The position numbers and the translations under genes were made by a program. A DNA stretch of 64,000 bases from Olivibacter domesticus (lineage in GTDB: Bacteria > Bacteroidota > Bacteroidia > Sphingobacteriales > Sphingobacteriaceae), in assembly GCF_900109575.1 (NCBI RefSeq), contig NZ_FOAF01000005.1, forward strand, positions 225,100 to 289,099, written 5' to 3'. This document shows, piece by piece, positions 9,112 to 16,825 of this stretch. How positions within the stretch are numbered: the stretch's first letter is position 1; each line of letters opens with the position of its first letter. Below the pieces are notes generated by a model, which was not told the DNA's origin, did not search any database, and saw only the letters and a list, made by a program, of their open reading frames with translations.

Positions 9112-10503
9112 TTATTGGATTAAAAAGGCCACCCAGGCGATTTTTTCTACATTATGTTCCCCTCCTGATAATGGTTTGGCATACGCAACCAGCTCGTTCA
9201 TCCTGATTTTAAAGCCGGTATTGGTTACCTGAGAAATACGGAGACCCGGCGTATCCGGTCCGTTAAAAGTTTGCACTTCAGGAACCACAACCACTTGCGA
9301 TCCAACTGGATACGGTTTAGGGAACGTAACCGTTATAAATGTACTGTCGTCCCCTACTTTTGTTGCAGACGGTTTATCACTAACTAGGTCTATTACTCCT
9401 ACTTGAATTTGAAATTTTCCGCAATCATGTGTTGAATTATTTCCTGACATATCTGTTGTTTGATTATTATTTGTTCCCACTTTAAGTTTAATATCGAATC
9501 CGCCTTCGTTGTTTTCATGACCGATGTCACCATATAAGAAAACAATCTCGCCATCGCTGGGAGCAATCCAGTCGAAAACACCTGTTCCGATAGGCGTTTG
9601 CGTATCGCCTATTTGAACAAACAGCCGACCAACTTGGGAATTTTCCTTGTGACCTTGAGGACCATGCCATGGATAATCAGCTCCATATTTAGCAAATCCG
9701 GAAGCAAGAATATCAATTTTGTCACCTTTTTTAACCTGAATGCCGGTTCTGACTCCTTCAGCCTGCACAGCAGGAAGATAACCTTCCCAGCGTTGAGAAA
9801 CGCAGGGATCTTTATCCTTACAACCGCAAGGATTTTCTTTCTCCTCAATACTTTCCTCTTGGGGCACTTTACTAGCGCAGATGGTCTTCTTGAGCACATC
9901 TTTAAAATTGGCCATTCCGGAAGTATGAATAAAATGCTCACCGCCCGTTTTTGAAGCCAGGCGTGTAAACTCTTCGATCATGTCCTCCTCATCCTTTTTG
10001 GTAGGATAAGGTGTATGTGGAGCGCCCAAATATGTATTTACTTTAACATTATGTTTAAGTGCCGTGGCGATAGCATTGTCATTTGCCTTAACAGCTGCAG
10101 GCGTAACCACCATCTCACCGGCGTCAAGCGATTCATCCTGTAATAGGAATATAGCGCGTTCAGCCCCCTCGCGCCAGTCATAATGTTCACTCACATCTTC
10201 TACTGCGCGGGCGCCATCTTCGTTAGCACCGGCGCCGGGTAATGATTTCCTTACTCTGCTTTTTAACGATGCCGCATTAACACCTTTTTTGGTTAGGTAA
10301 TTTCTAATGGTCTCGTCAAATTTGGTATTTTCAAATGTTCCTTCGATTCCAAGGTAATCCACCCTTAAATCAGACGGACAGGAACTTTTAGCTTCATCAA
10401 CAGCACTAGCGATTGCCTTGCTGATTGCTTCTGCTGTACTTTTCATTGATCCGCTCGTATCAATTACGATGACAAGATCTACCTTTTTTGTATTTTCGCT
10501 CAT
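9112..10503 (-). CDS. VWA domain protein fused to LecA (PA-IL)-like and H-type lectin domains
   Basis: 463 residues, no signal peptide or membrane segment. Residues 1-215 are a von Willebrand A domain with MIDAS motif DTSGS (15-19). A Cys-rich hinge (CGCKDKDPC, 226-234) follows. Residues 237-343 resemble the Pseudomonas galactose lectin LecA/PA-IL: AKYGADYPWHGPQGHKENSQ aligns with its sugar/calcium site, and GTGVFDWIAPSDG and LYGDIGHENNEGGF align with the calcium loop, keeping Tyr273, Asp326 and the Asn pair 331-332. Residues 363-463 match H-type lectins (FITVTFPKPYPVGSQVVVVP, then VTNTGFKIRM and a final IAWVAFLIQ). It is last of three VWA paralogues on this strand. Glycan binding is well supported by family; the cellular role is unknown. 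Confidence 0.85.
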   Translation of the reverse strand: MSENTKKVDLVIVIDTSGSMKSTAEAISKAIASAVDEAKSSCPSDLRVDYLGIEGTFENTKFDETIRNYLTKKGVNAASLKSRVRKSLPGAGANEDGARAVEDVSEHYDWREGAERAIFLLQDESLDAGEMVVTPAAVKANDNAIATALKHNVKVNTYLGAPHTPYPTKKDEEDMIEEFTRLASKTGGEHFIHTSGMANFKDVLKKTICASKVPQEESIEEKENPCGCKDKDPCVSQRWEGYLPAVQAEGVRTGIQVKKGDKIDILASGFAKYGADYPWHGPQGHKENSQVGRLFVQIGDTQTPIGTGVFDWIAPSDGEIVFLYGDIGHENNEGGFDIKLKVGTNNNQTTDMSGNNSTHDCGKFQIQVGVIDLVSDKPSATKVGDDSTFITVTFPKPYPVGSQVVVVPEVQTFNGPDTPGLRISQVTNTGFKIRMNELVAYAKPLSGGEHNVEKIAWVAFLIQ

Positions 10504-10647
10504 TTTAATTTTCCTCGGTTGTTATAGTTATTTGTCTATAGAGTCGGCTACCATGTTAATTCTTAAGCACCGACATAAGCAGCATCTATTGGGCGATATC
10601 TGTAAAAACCTCTCCAATAGATTTATACCGCAATTTAAGTGATATGA

Positions 10648-12501
10648 CTAAGCGATTTTTGGATATGCCCGAGAGGAAAGATTTCCATAAGAAGCACTTC
10701 CCCAACCACCATCGTATATTTTTTCTACCTTCTCTGGTGATGAAAAATTTGACTTCGCAATGAACCGCTTTGCGCCGCCACTTCCCTTTATGCCTCCTGC
10801 CAGATAAACACCGCCGTGGCTATCGAAGGCGAGGCCAAAGTACGAACACTTTTCGCCTGCTTCACCCGCACTAGCAAATTGACAAAGGTACTTGGCTTCC
10901 CAGTCGGTGCCCTGCGTATTATCCACCCGCCATGCACGCCCGCTAGAATCCAATAGGTAGGCGCGATCATCGCCATCGAAGGCTATATCAATGATACCTG
11001 TTCCGTTACCGAAAGGTTGATGTGGATTGCCCGCCGCACCTTTTACCTGTACAGTACTATAGTTGGTTTGCGGGTGCTTAAAGGTATAGATTTTTCCACC
11101 CTCAATAGCTGAGAAGAAAAAACCTGTATCATCTTTCCTAAAAGCAAAAGCATCTTTCCCTTTTCCTCCAGATAAACCTCTCAAGTATTCAAAGTTTTGC
11201 CCTTCCTTTCGCCGATAAATCTGGTTAGCTTGCCAGCCAAAATAATGGGTACCATCAGAAGTAGTAGCATTACTCCAGCCCGCTCCGTGTTGATTATCGA
11301 TTGCTTTCCGAATCCGTTCTCCATTGCCACCGTTATGGACATAAATATCCCCATTATCTGCTTGGTTCCCTGGAAAGGCCCCGTCGTAATAAGTAATGGC
11401 GTAGATTTGATCGATTTCGCTGTAGGTCGGTGTGGCCGGAGGAGCAGGTTTTTCTCCTACTGGTTTCTCGGCTACCGGTTTTTCTGGAGTAGGCTTATTT
11501 TCAACAGGCTTGTCTGGAGCAGGCTTATTCTCCGTAGGTTTTTCAGTTGGTTTTGGATCTACAGGTTTAGGTGTTGCCGGTGTTGTTGTCTCGTTAGCAG
11601 GTTTTTTGTCCTTACACTTGCAATCCTCGTCATGCTCTTTTGCGTTCTTACATACCTCCTCAAAGTTTTTAAGAAAAGTTGTTAGTGTATTGATAGCTTT
11701 CGCGATTTCCGGTAACTGGTCGCAGAGATCAGTACAAGTTAATTTCCCTCCCGTTGGCTTATCTGTAGATGTCTCTTCCTTAGGTTTATCCGTCGGCTTG
11801 TCTTCCAAATCATCCGCTTCATCTTTTTTATCATCGATACTCACCTCCTGTGGGATTTTGCTGGCACAGATGGTATCTTTTAATACCTTTTTAAAATCCG
11901 GTAGTCCGTTAATATATATATTGTGGTCACCCCCCGTCCGCAATGCAAGACGCTTAAACTCCTTGATCATATTCTCCTCATCTTGCTTCGTGGGGTATTT
12001 CAGGCTTGCGTCCGGCGTTCCCAGATAAGTATGTACCTTCACCTCATTTTTAATAGCGGTAGCGATAGCATTATTATTTGCCTTAATACCCGCAGGCGTA
12101 ACCACCATATCACCGGCATCAAGTGATTCATCCTGCAATAAAAATATCGAACGTTCAGCGCCTTCCCTCCAATCGTAATGTTCACTCACATCTTCCACTG
12201 CACGGGCACCATCTTCATTGGCACCGGCATTCGCTAACGATTTCCTTACTCTACTTTTTAACGATGCAGCATCAACACCTACTTTTTGAGTTAAGTAACT
12301 TCTAACGGTTTCGTCAAATTTGGTATTCTCAAAGGTTCCTTCAATTCCTAGGTAATCCACACGCAGATCAGACGGACAGTCACTTTTGGCTTGTTCCACT
12401 GCAGCACTGATGGCTGCACTTAAGGCCTGTGCTTCATCTTTCATAGATCCACTTGTATCTATCACGATGACAAGGTCTACTTTTTTCGTGTTGTCGCTCA
12501 T
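10648..12501 (-). CDS. VWA domain protein with Cys-rich helix, Pro/Lys linker and probable beta-propeller
   Basis: 617 residues, no signal peptide. The VWA domain (1-218; DTSGS 15-19) is highly similar to those of both neighbours. Next come a TDKP-type acidic linker (225-250), a helical stretch with Cys256, 260, 284, 294 and 296 (CTDLCDQLPEIAKAINTL..CKCKDKK), a long KPTEKPTENKPAPDKP-type repeat linker (about 305-358), and a C-terminal domain of about 258 residues with repeated Gly/Asp/Trp motifs (IYAITYYDGA, HYFGWQANQIYR, RAYLLDSSGRAWRVDN, GLAFDSHGGVYLAGG). The last looks like a beta-propeller by internal repetition. It lies 144 nt upstream of the VWA-LecA gene. Function unknown; glycan binding is a guess from the neighbour. 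Confidence 0.82.
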   Translation of the reverse strand: MSDNTKKVDLVIVIDTSGSMKDEAQALSAAISAAVEQAKSDCPSDLRVDYLGIEGTFENTKFDETVRSYLTQKVGVDAASLKSRVRKSLANAGANEDGARAVEDVSEHYDWREGAERSIFLLQDESLDAGDMVVTPAGIKANNNAIATAIKNEVKVHTYLGTPDASLKYPTKQDEENMIKEFKRLALRTGGDHNIYINGLPDFKKVLKDTICASKIPQEVSIDDKKDEADDLEDKPTDKPKEETSTDKPTGGKLTCTDLCDQLPEIAKAINTLTTFLKNFEEVCKNAKEHDEDCKCKDKKPANETTTPATPKPVDPKPTEKPTENKPAPDKPVENKPTPEKPVAEKPVGEKPAPPATPTYSEIDQIYAITYYDGAFPGNQADNGDIYVHNGGNGERIRKAIDNQHGAGWSNATTSDGTHYFGWQANQIYRRKEGQNFEYLRGLSGGKGKDAFAFRKDDTGFFFSAIEGGKIYTFKHPQTNYSTVQVKGAAGNPHQPFGNGTGIIDIAFDGDDRAYLLDSSGRAWRVDNTQGTDWEAKYLCQFASAGEAGEKCSYFGLAFDSHGGVYLAGGIKGSGGAKRFIAKSNFSSPEKVEKIYDGGWGSASYGNLSSRAYPKIA

Positions 12502-12637
12502 TTTTTTGTTCTTTTTACGTTAAAAATTATTGATTGTTTTATTATTAGATGATCATTCCCCTCTATAAGTCTCCTAGGCAAGCGTTCATTTACCAAAATA
12601 AAGATGGGAATTCATAATATTAAGAACTTTGGATTCA

Positions 12638-12678
12638 GATTCCGCCAGCCAGGTAGTATTAACTTGACTAGCGGAATC
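12638..12678 (-). terminator. Hairpin downstream of the third VWA gene
   Basis: GATTCCGCCAG (12638-12648) and CTAGCGGAATC (12668-12678) form an 11-bp stem with one mismatch and a 19-nt loop, 16 nt beyond the stop of the minus-strand gene ending at 12694. There is no good T run, so it may attenuate transcription or protect the 3' end rather than fully terminate. Confidence 0.5.
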
Positions 12679-12693
12679 ATCTCCTTATTTAAC

Positions 12694-14610
12694 TTACAGC
12701 GCAAATTTTGGATAAGCGCGGGAAGCCAGGTTACCATAAGAAGCGCTACCCCAAGGTCCCTGATAAATCCGTTCTAATTTATCCGGCGAAGCAAAACTTG
12801 ATTTTACGATAAAACGCATTGCCCAACCATTGTGCAGATTCCCACCCGAAAGATACACGCCGCCATGACTGTCAAAAGCCAAGCCGTAGTAATCACATCT
12901 TTCACCTGCCTGGCCGGAAAATGAAGGTGAAAATTTACAGAGATGCTTAGCTACAAGGTCCGTGCCTTTCGTATTATCCACACGCCAGATATGTCCAGAT
13001 ACTGACATTAAATAGAGACGATCATCTCCATCAAAGTTGATATCAGAGATCATGTTCTCAAATTGGGTAGTAAAAGGCTGCAGAGGGTCGCCTGCCGTAC
13101 CCCTCACCTGTACGGTATTATAAGTGGTTTGAGGATGTTGAAAGGTATAGATTTTTCCCCCTTCATATGCACTATAGAAAAAGCCTACATCATCTTTCCT
13201 AAAAGCAAAGCCATCTTTTCCTCTTCCTCCTGATAAGCCTCTTAGGTATTCAAGACGTTGGCCCTCCTTACCTCTATAAATCTGATTTGGGTTCCAGGCT
13301 AAGTAGTGGGTTTGATCCGAAGTAAGCCCATTACTTTGACCACTTCCAACAGAACTTTCGATCGCTTTTCTTAGAAGTTCTCCAGATCCACCACGGTGCG
13401 CATAAATATCACCATTGTCATTAGGTTGATTATTTATCTTCATTACACCGTTATCCAAAACAATTGCGAAAATCTCATCAACTTCTGTGTAAACCGGAGC
13501 TGTCGGTGTCGCGGGTTTTTCTGGTGTTACCGCCGGCTTTTCTGCCACAGGCTTTTGTGGTGTAGTTTCCGTCGTTGCTGGCTTCTCTGCGACCGGTTTC
13601 TCCTCCACGGGTTTTTCTACTGGTTTCGAATCTTCAGGTTTAGGCGTTACGGGTGTTGTCGTCTCGTTAGCCGGTTTTTTATCCTTACACTTGCAATCTT
13701 CATCATGCTCTTTTGCGTTCTTACATACCTCTTCAAAGTTTTTAAGAAAGGTTGTTAGTGTATCGACAGCCTTTGCAATTTCCGGTAACTGATCACAGAG
13801 ATCCGTGCAGGTTAATTTTCCTACTGTTGGCTTATCTGTGGGCGTCTCTTCCTTAGGCTTATCCGTTGGTTTTTCTTCTGTTGGTTTATCAGTCGGTTTG
13901 TCTGCCGGCACCTCTTTGTCCAAGTTATCGGCTTCATCCTTTTTATCTTCGATACTTTCTTCCTGTGGAATTTTACTGGCGCATATGGTATCTTTTAGCA
14001 CCTTCTTAAAATCTGGCAATCCGTTAACGTATATATTATGGTCACCCCCAGTCCGCAATGCGAGGCGCTTAAATTCCTTGATCATATCCTCCTCAGCTTC
14101 CTTTGAAGGATATTGCAAACTTGCATCCGGAGTGCCTAGATACGTATGTACCTTCACTTCATTTTTTAAAGCAGCTTCAATCGCCTTATCATTCGCTTCG
14201 ATAGCTGACGGTGTCACGATCATGTCGCCCCCATCGAGCGACTCGTCCTGAAGCAAAAAAATGGCTCGTTCAGCACCTTCCCGCCATTTATTATGTTCAC
14301 TGAGATCTTCCACCACGCGTGCACCATCCTCTTGAGCACCAGAACCTGGCAACGATTTTCTTAACCGACTTTTAAAGGCCTTCGGATCAGCTCCTGCTTT
14401 CGTTAAATGGCCTCTCACCGTTTCAACGAATTTGGTACCCGGGAAAGTACCTTCAATCCCTAGGTAAGTCACCCGTAAATCAGATGGGCAAGCTTTTTTA
14501 GCTTCACTTACGGCAGCCTCAATAGCAGCACTGATTGCCTGCGCTTCATCCTTCATGGAATTGCTCGTATCTATTGCGATGACGAGATCTACTTTTTTTG
14601 TTTCGCTCAT
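12694..14610 (-). CDS. VWA domain protein with Cys-rich helix, Pro/Lys linker and probable beta-propeller (paralogue)
   Basis: 638 residues, no signal peptide; first gene of the three-gene VWA cluster. VWA domain 1-218 with a variant MIDAS, DTSNS (14-18). The acidic TDKP linker (235-262) has more repeat units than its downstream paralogue. The Cys-containing helix (about 266-312) is almost identical between the two, the KPVEEKPVAEKP linker spans about 318-372, and the C-terminal propeller-like domain (about 373-638) is roughly 60-65% identical by eye. The two genes look like a tandem duplication with divergence concentrated in linker and C-terminus. A candidate promoter with phased upstream repeats sits at 14874-14958. 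Confidence 0.82.
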   Translation of the reverse strand: MSETKKVDLVIAIDTSNSMKDEAQAISAAIEAAVSEAKKACPSDLRVTYLGIEGTFPGTKFVETVRGHLTKAGADPKAFKSRLRKSLPGSGAQEDGARVVEDLSEHNKWREGAERAIFLLQDESLDGGDMIVTPSAIEANDKAIEAALKNEVKVHTYLGTPDASLQYPSKEAEEDMIKEFKRLALRTGGDHNIYVNGLPDFKKVLKDTICASKIPQEESIEDKKDEADNLDKEVPADKPTDKPTEEKPTDKPKEETPTDKPTVGKLTCTDLCDQLPEIAKAVDTLTTFLKNFEEVCKNAKEHDEDCKCKDKKPANETTTPVTPKPEDSKPVEKPVEEKPVAEKPATTETTPQKPVAEKPAVTPEKPATPTAPVYTEVDEIFAIVLDNGVMKINNQPNDNGDIYAHRGGSGELLRKAIESSVGSGQSNGLTSDQTHYLAWNPNQIYRGKEGQRLEYLRGLSGGRGKDGFAFRKDDVGFFYSAYEGGKIYTFQHPQTTYNTVQVRGTAGDPLQPFTTQFENMISDINFDGDDRLYLMSVSGHIWRVDNTKGTDLVAKHLCKFSPSFSGQAGERCDYYGLAFDSHGGVYLSGGNLHNGWAMRFIVKSSFASPDKLERIYQGPWGSASYGNLASRAYPKFAL

Positions 14611-14873
14611 TTTTTTGTTCCTCCGATGTTATAAGTCATGAATTGTTGTTATGATATATTAATTGAATTACATTCATATTCTTAGAAGCAGCTGTTAATA
14701 GAGGCAAGTTTATCCGCCCCCATCATGGGGCAACCTTTCTCAATCTGTTTCAAAATCGCCTTATTGGATTTATTTCAAGAAAACCTACACTTTTCTATGT
14801 ACGAATTAAAAATTTCACATTATACATATGAAATTAACATTAAATTAACTTTGGTGTTTTTTTATTGGTAATG

Positions 14874-14901
14874 CAAACGTAGGCAATTTCTTAAAAAGCA
14901 A
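14874..14901 (-). promoter_or_regulatory. Bacteroidota-type promoter for the VWA cluster
   Basis: On the minus strand, TTG (14901-14899), 17 nt, then TACGTTTG (14881-14874) matches the Bacteroidota -33/-7 consensus TTG-N17-21-TAnnTTTG. It points at the VWA gene starting at 14610. The match is by pattern only. Confidence 0.5.
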
Positions 14902-14909
14902 AAACATAT

Positions 14910-14958
14910 TTACACATACACTTCTCACATTTACACATAATTACACACTCATTACACA
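14910..14958 (-). promoter_or_regulatory. Four phased TGTGTAA direct repeats upstream of the VWA promoter
   Basis: TTACACA occurs at 14910-14916, 14931-14937, 14941-14947 and 14952-14958 (TGTGTAA on the transcribed strand). Start-to-start spacing is 21, 10 and 11 bp, that is two, one and one helical turns, placing all copies on the same DNA face. The block begins 9 bp upstream of the predicted -33 box. This is the expected layout of an activator binding array; direct repeats with this phasing are typical of LytTR- or OmpR-type activators. Confidence 0.6.
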
Positions 14959-15100
14959 AAACAGAAGTTGGAGCTAAAAAGGCTAGAAAACGTAGATTTT
15001 TGTATTTTCTTTCAGCTGATCTCTTGTCGTAATTTGCCATTAATTAGGATTGAATAGCTTTCAGAACATAAAAAAGATCGAAAATCAATGATTAGAGATA

Positions 15101-15121
15101 TTCGGTTTTCAGAAAACCGAA
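15101..15121. terminator. Stem-loop downstream of the NmrA/small-ORF unit
   Basis: TTCGGTTTT and AAAACCGAA form a perfect 9-bp stem with loop CAG, about 50 nt beyond the stop of the small minus-strand ORF at 15171. The inner stem strand gives a U-rich segment, but there is no separate T tract. A terminator is the simplest reading. Confidence 0.45.
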
Positions 15122-15170
15122 CATCATATAGTGGGGAACTATCTTGTTCAGGTTCGGGGATTTTCTATTA

Positions 15171-15302
15171 TCAATCGGTTGGTCTTCTTCTGCTATAGTC
15201 GATATGGCTTGAAGCAACAATGCCTGCCATTGCTAGATAAACGGCTGTTGTAAACAACATCAACAAGATAAAGAACAGATAGTTAATAAGAAAGCTTTTC
15301 AC
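15171..15302 (-). CDS. Possible 43-aa single-pass membrane peptide overlapping the nmrA-like gene
   Basis: A GTG-started frame (15302-15300) overlaps the last 20 nt of the NmrA-like gene and ends at TGA 15171-15173, followed by a stem-loop at 15101-15121. The peptide has one membrane segment (NYLFFILLMLFTTAVYLAMA) and a basic tail (DYSRRRPTD). The overlap suggests translational coupling. A second peptide at 20684-20776 shares the segment YLA-AG-VAS, with most codon differences at third positions, which hints at past selection on protein. Without homologues this remains tentative. Confidence 0.35.
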   Translation of the reverse strand: MKSFLINYLFFILLMLFTTAVYLAMAGIVASSHIDYSRRRPTD

Positions 15303-16230
15303 CTTGCCAACCAGTAGTCTGTAGAAACTGTTCCCAAGTAAGGCTATTAGGATTTATTTGGCGGCTCCACTCCAGATCGCGATCTTTCCTAAAATAGCCA
15401 TATTCAGCAGCGTACTCCGCCATTCCCAAAATTTCACGAACCAACATCTCATTTGAATGAAATTCCGGAAAATGATGAAGCAAATTCTCTTGCGTAAATG
15501 CCGAACTGTATACAGCCTTCTTCCCCGTAACTCGGATGAACGTATCGACCATCTCCTGAGGTGATATCATATCGCCGATTACAGGCAAGGATCTCCCAGC
15601 ATATTTACCTGGATTCGAAAAAATCTCCAAAACAGCCGGGCCTGTGGCAGTAAGTGGGTCAACAAAAGGAGCGCGAAAGTCTTTAGGCAAATAAATCGGA
15701 AATACAAGTGTATCGCCATTCATGGCAGGTGGATAAAATTCCATCAGATTAGTATAAAAGAAAGCCATGTAGATAAACGAACTGGTGACTGGTAGTGTAC
15801 GGATATGGTGTTCAATTTTGGCCTTGTCTGTAAAATGTGGAGCAAACTTTTTCCCTTTCGTAATTTTATCTACATTTTCCAAGCTACTGAAGACAATATG
15901 CCCTACCCCCGCTTCCACCGCAGCGTCCGCCAACTCTTTACCCAAGGCCACCTCATGCATTTCTGGTGGAACAATGCTTGGCGTCATCAGGAAAACACCT
16001 TCTGCCCCACGAAATGCTTCCACAAAGTCTTTTTTATGTCCCAAATCAAGTGCTAATCTTACAAGTTCAACCCCTTGTTCTGCCAAATCAAGTGCCTCAG
16101 GGGAGTCAACGCGACGGGTGATGCCGCGTACGCGATAACGTCCGCTACGTAATAATGTGTGAGCAGCACTGCGGCCTTGCTTACCCAAAATGCCGACGAT
16201 CGTAATGAGTGGTTTATCTTTTTGTATCAT
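15283..16230 (-). CDS. NmrA-like NAD(P)-binding protein
   Basis: 315 residues, atypical short-chain dehydrogenase. The N-terminal nucleotide-binding motif reads GILGKQG (about 13-19), followed by RGITRR, where Arg residues after strand 2 favour NADP(H). The Tyr-x-x-x-Lys catalytic pair is not obvious, as usual in the NmrA/HSCARG branch that includes redox sensors and quinone reductases. It is divergent from an HxlR regulator with overlapping promoters and a shared palindrome at 16250-16268, so it is probably the regulator's target. A role in quinone or electrophile stress is inferred from similar HxlR-linked pairs. Confidence 0.88.
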   Translation of the reverse strand: MIQKDKPLITIVGILGKQGRSAAHTLLRSGRYRVRGITRRVDSPEALDLAEQGVELVRLALDLGHKKDFVEAFRGAEGVFLMTPSIVPPEMHEVALGKELADAAVEAGVGHIVFSSLENVDKITKGKKFAPHFTDKAKIEHHIRTLPVTSSFIYMAFFYTNLMEFYPPAMNGDTLVFPIYLPKDFRAPFVDPLTATGPAVLEIFSNPGKYAGRSLPVIGDMISPQEMVDTFIRVTGKKAVYSSAFTQENLLHHFPEFHSNEMLVREILGMAEYAAEYGYFRKDRDLEWSRQINPNSLTWEQFLQTTGWQGEKLSY

Positions 16231-16249
16231 TGCTTTTAAAATAATTTAT

Positions 16250-16268
16250 AACTATAATAATTATAGTT
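16250..16268. promoter_or_regulatory. Palindromic operator between nmrA-like and HxlR genes
   Basis: A perfect 19-bp palindrome, AACTATAAT-A-ATTATAGTT. It covers the predicted start site of the NmrA-like transcript and touches the TTG (-33) of the HxlR promoter, so one bound dimer could repress both directions. The HxlR protein encoded at 16335 is the obvious candidate ligand. Confidence 0.75.
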
Positions 16269-16297
16269 GCAAAACTAATTTTAGTACTATACATTTG
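16267..16297 (+). promoter_or_regulatory. Promoter of the HxlR gene
   Basis: TTG (16267-16269), 20 nt, TACATTTG (16290-16297): an exact match to TTG-N19-21-TAnnTTTG, 38 nt upstream of the HxlR start codon. Confidence 0.75.
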
Positions 16298-16300
16298 CAA
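16270..16300 (-). promoter_or_regulatory. Promoter of the nmrA-like gene
   Basis: On the minus strand TTG (16300-16298), 20 nt, TAGTTTTG (16277-16270), again an exact consensus match. It overlaps the opposite HxlR promoter almost completely, each -33 lying beside the other's -7. Confidence 0.7.
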
Positions 16301-16334
16301 TAACTATCAAAAAGGATAGGTTAAAAGAATCAGG

Positions 16335-16736
16335 ATGAAAACAGAATGTATTGGCGATTTTGTAAAACTGGGAGATAAGACCTACCCCTGTACAGTAAGC
16401 CTTACGATGGATTTAGTGGGTGGAAAATGGAAAGCTGTCATTCTTTACCATTTACAGGATGAGGCAAAAAGATACAACGAACTTCGTAAAGAAATGCCTT
16501 CTGTTACGGAAATGACCTTGAGCCTGCAATTGAAACAATTAGAAAAAGACGGTCTGGTATCAAGAAAAGTCCATGGCAAAAAACCACCTGTCAAAGTCGT
16601 TTATAGCTTAACTGATTTTGGCAAAACGTTCATCCCTGTATTGAAAGCCATTACAGCATGGGGCAATCAGGTTGTCAGTGAAAAAGGGGAGTTTGTAAAA
16701 AGCAACCTTCCCGTACCCAGTTATCCTGCTACATAG
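16335..16736 (+). CDS. HxlR family transcriptional regulator
   Basis: 133 residues, winged-helix HxlR/MarR-like fold. Conserved segments: CTVSLTMDLVGGKWKAVILY (18-37, with the Cys often used as redox or electrophile sensor at the start), RYNELRKEMPSVTEMTLSLQ (recognition region) and the wing with YSLTDFGKTFIPVL. It is expressed from a consensus promoter overlapping that of the divergent NmrA-like gene, with a 19-bp palindrome as its probable binding site. The Cys at position 18 is where thiol-sensing HxlR proteins such as HypR and QorR react, so redox control is plausible. Confidence 0.93.
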   Translation: MKTECIGDFVKLGDKTYPCTVSLTMDLVGGKWKAVILYHLQDEAKRYNELRKEMPSVTEMTLSLQLKQLEKDGLVSRKVHGKKPPVKVVYSLTDFGKTFIPVLKAITAWGNQVVSEKGEFVKSNLPVPSYPAT

Positions 16737-16825
16737 GGAGGTGATACTTACATTTATGCCAATACTCCGGGGGACTTTCCCGAATAACCTGCAAAGATGG
16801 CTTCATACAGACAAGCATTTAAAAA

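Larger units (their letters stand above)
14611..15170. other. Long AT-rich regulatory region upstream of the VWA cluster
   Basis: 560 nt without a convincing gene. It holds the promoter and repeat array listed separately, a 13-bp palindrome CCCCATCATGGGG (14718-14730) in the probable leader of the VWA operon, and a stem-loop at 15101-15121 (TTCGGTTTT/AAAACCGAA, 3-nt loop). The leader from the predicted start site to the first VWA codon would be about 255 nt, long for this phylum. Confidence 0.5.

Noticed and set aside
11197..12028. Long plus-strand frames opposite the VWA genes (162 and 198 codons)
   Set aside because: They mirror the Pro/Lys repeat linker of the real minus-strand gene; the translations are low-complexity Ser/Gly/Phe runs without domain features.
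14718..14730. Palindrome CCCCATCATGGGG
   Set aside because: Only 13 bp and isolated; it may be an operator, but nothing ties it to a regulator, so it is mentioned only in the region entry.
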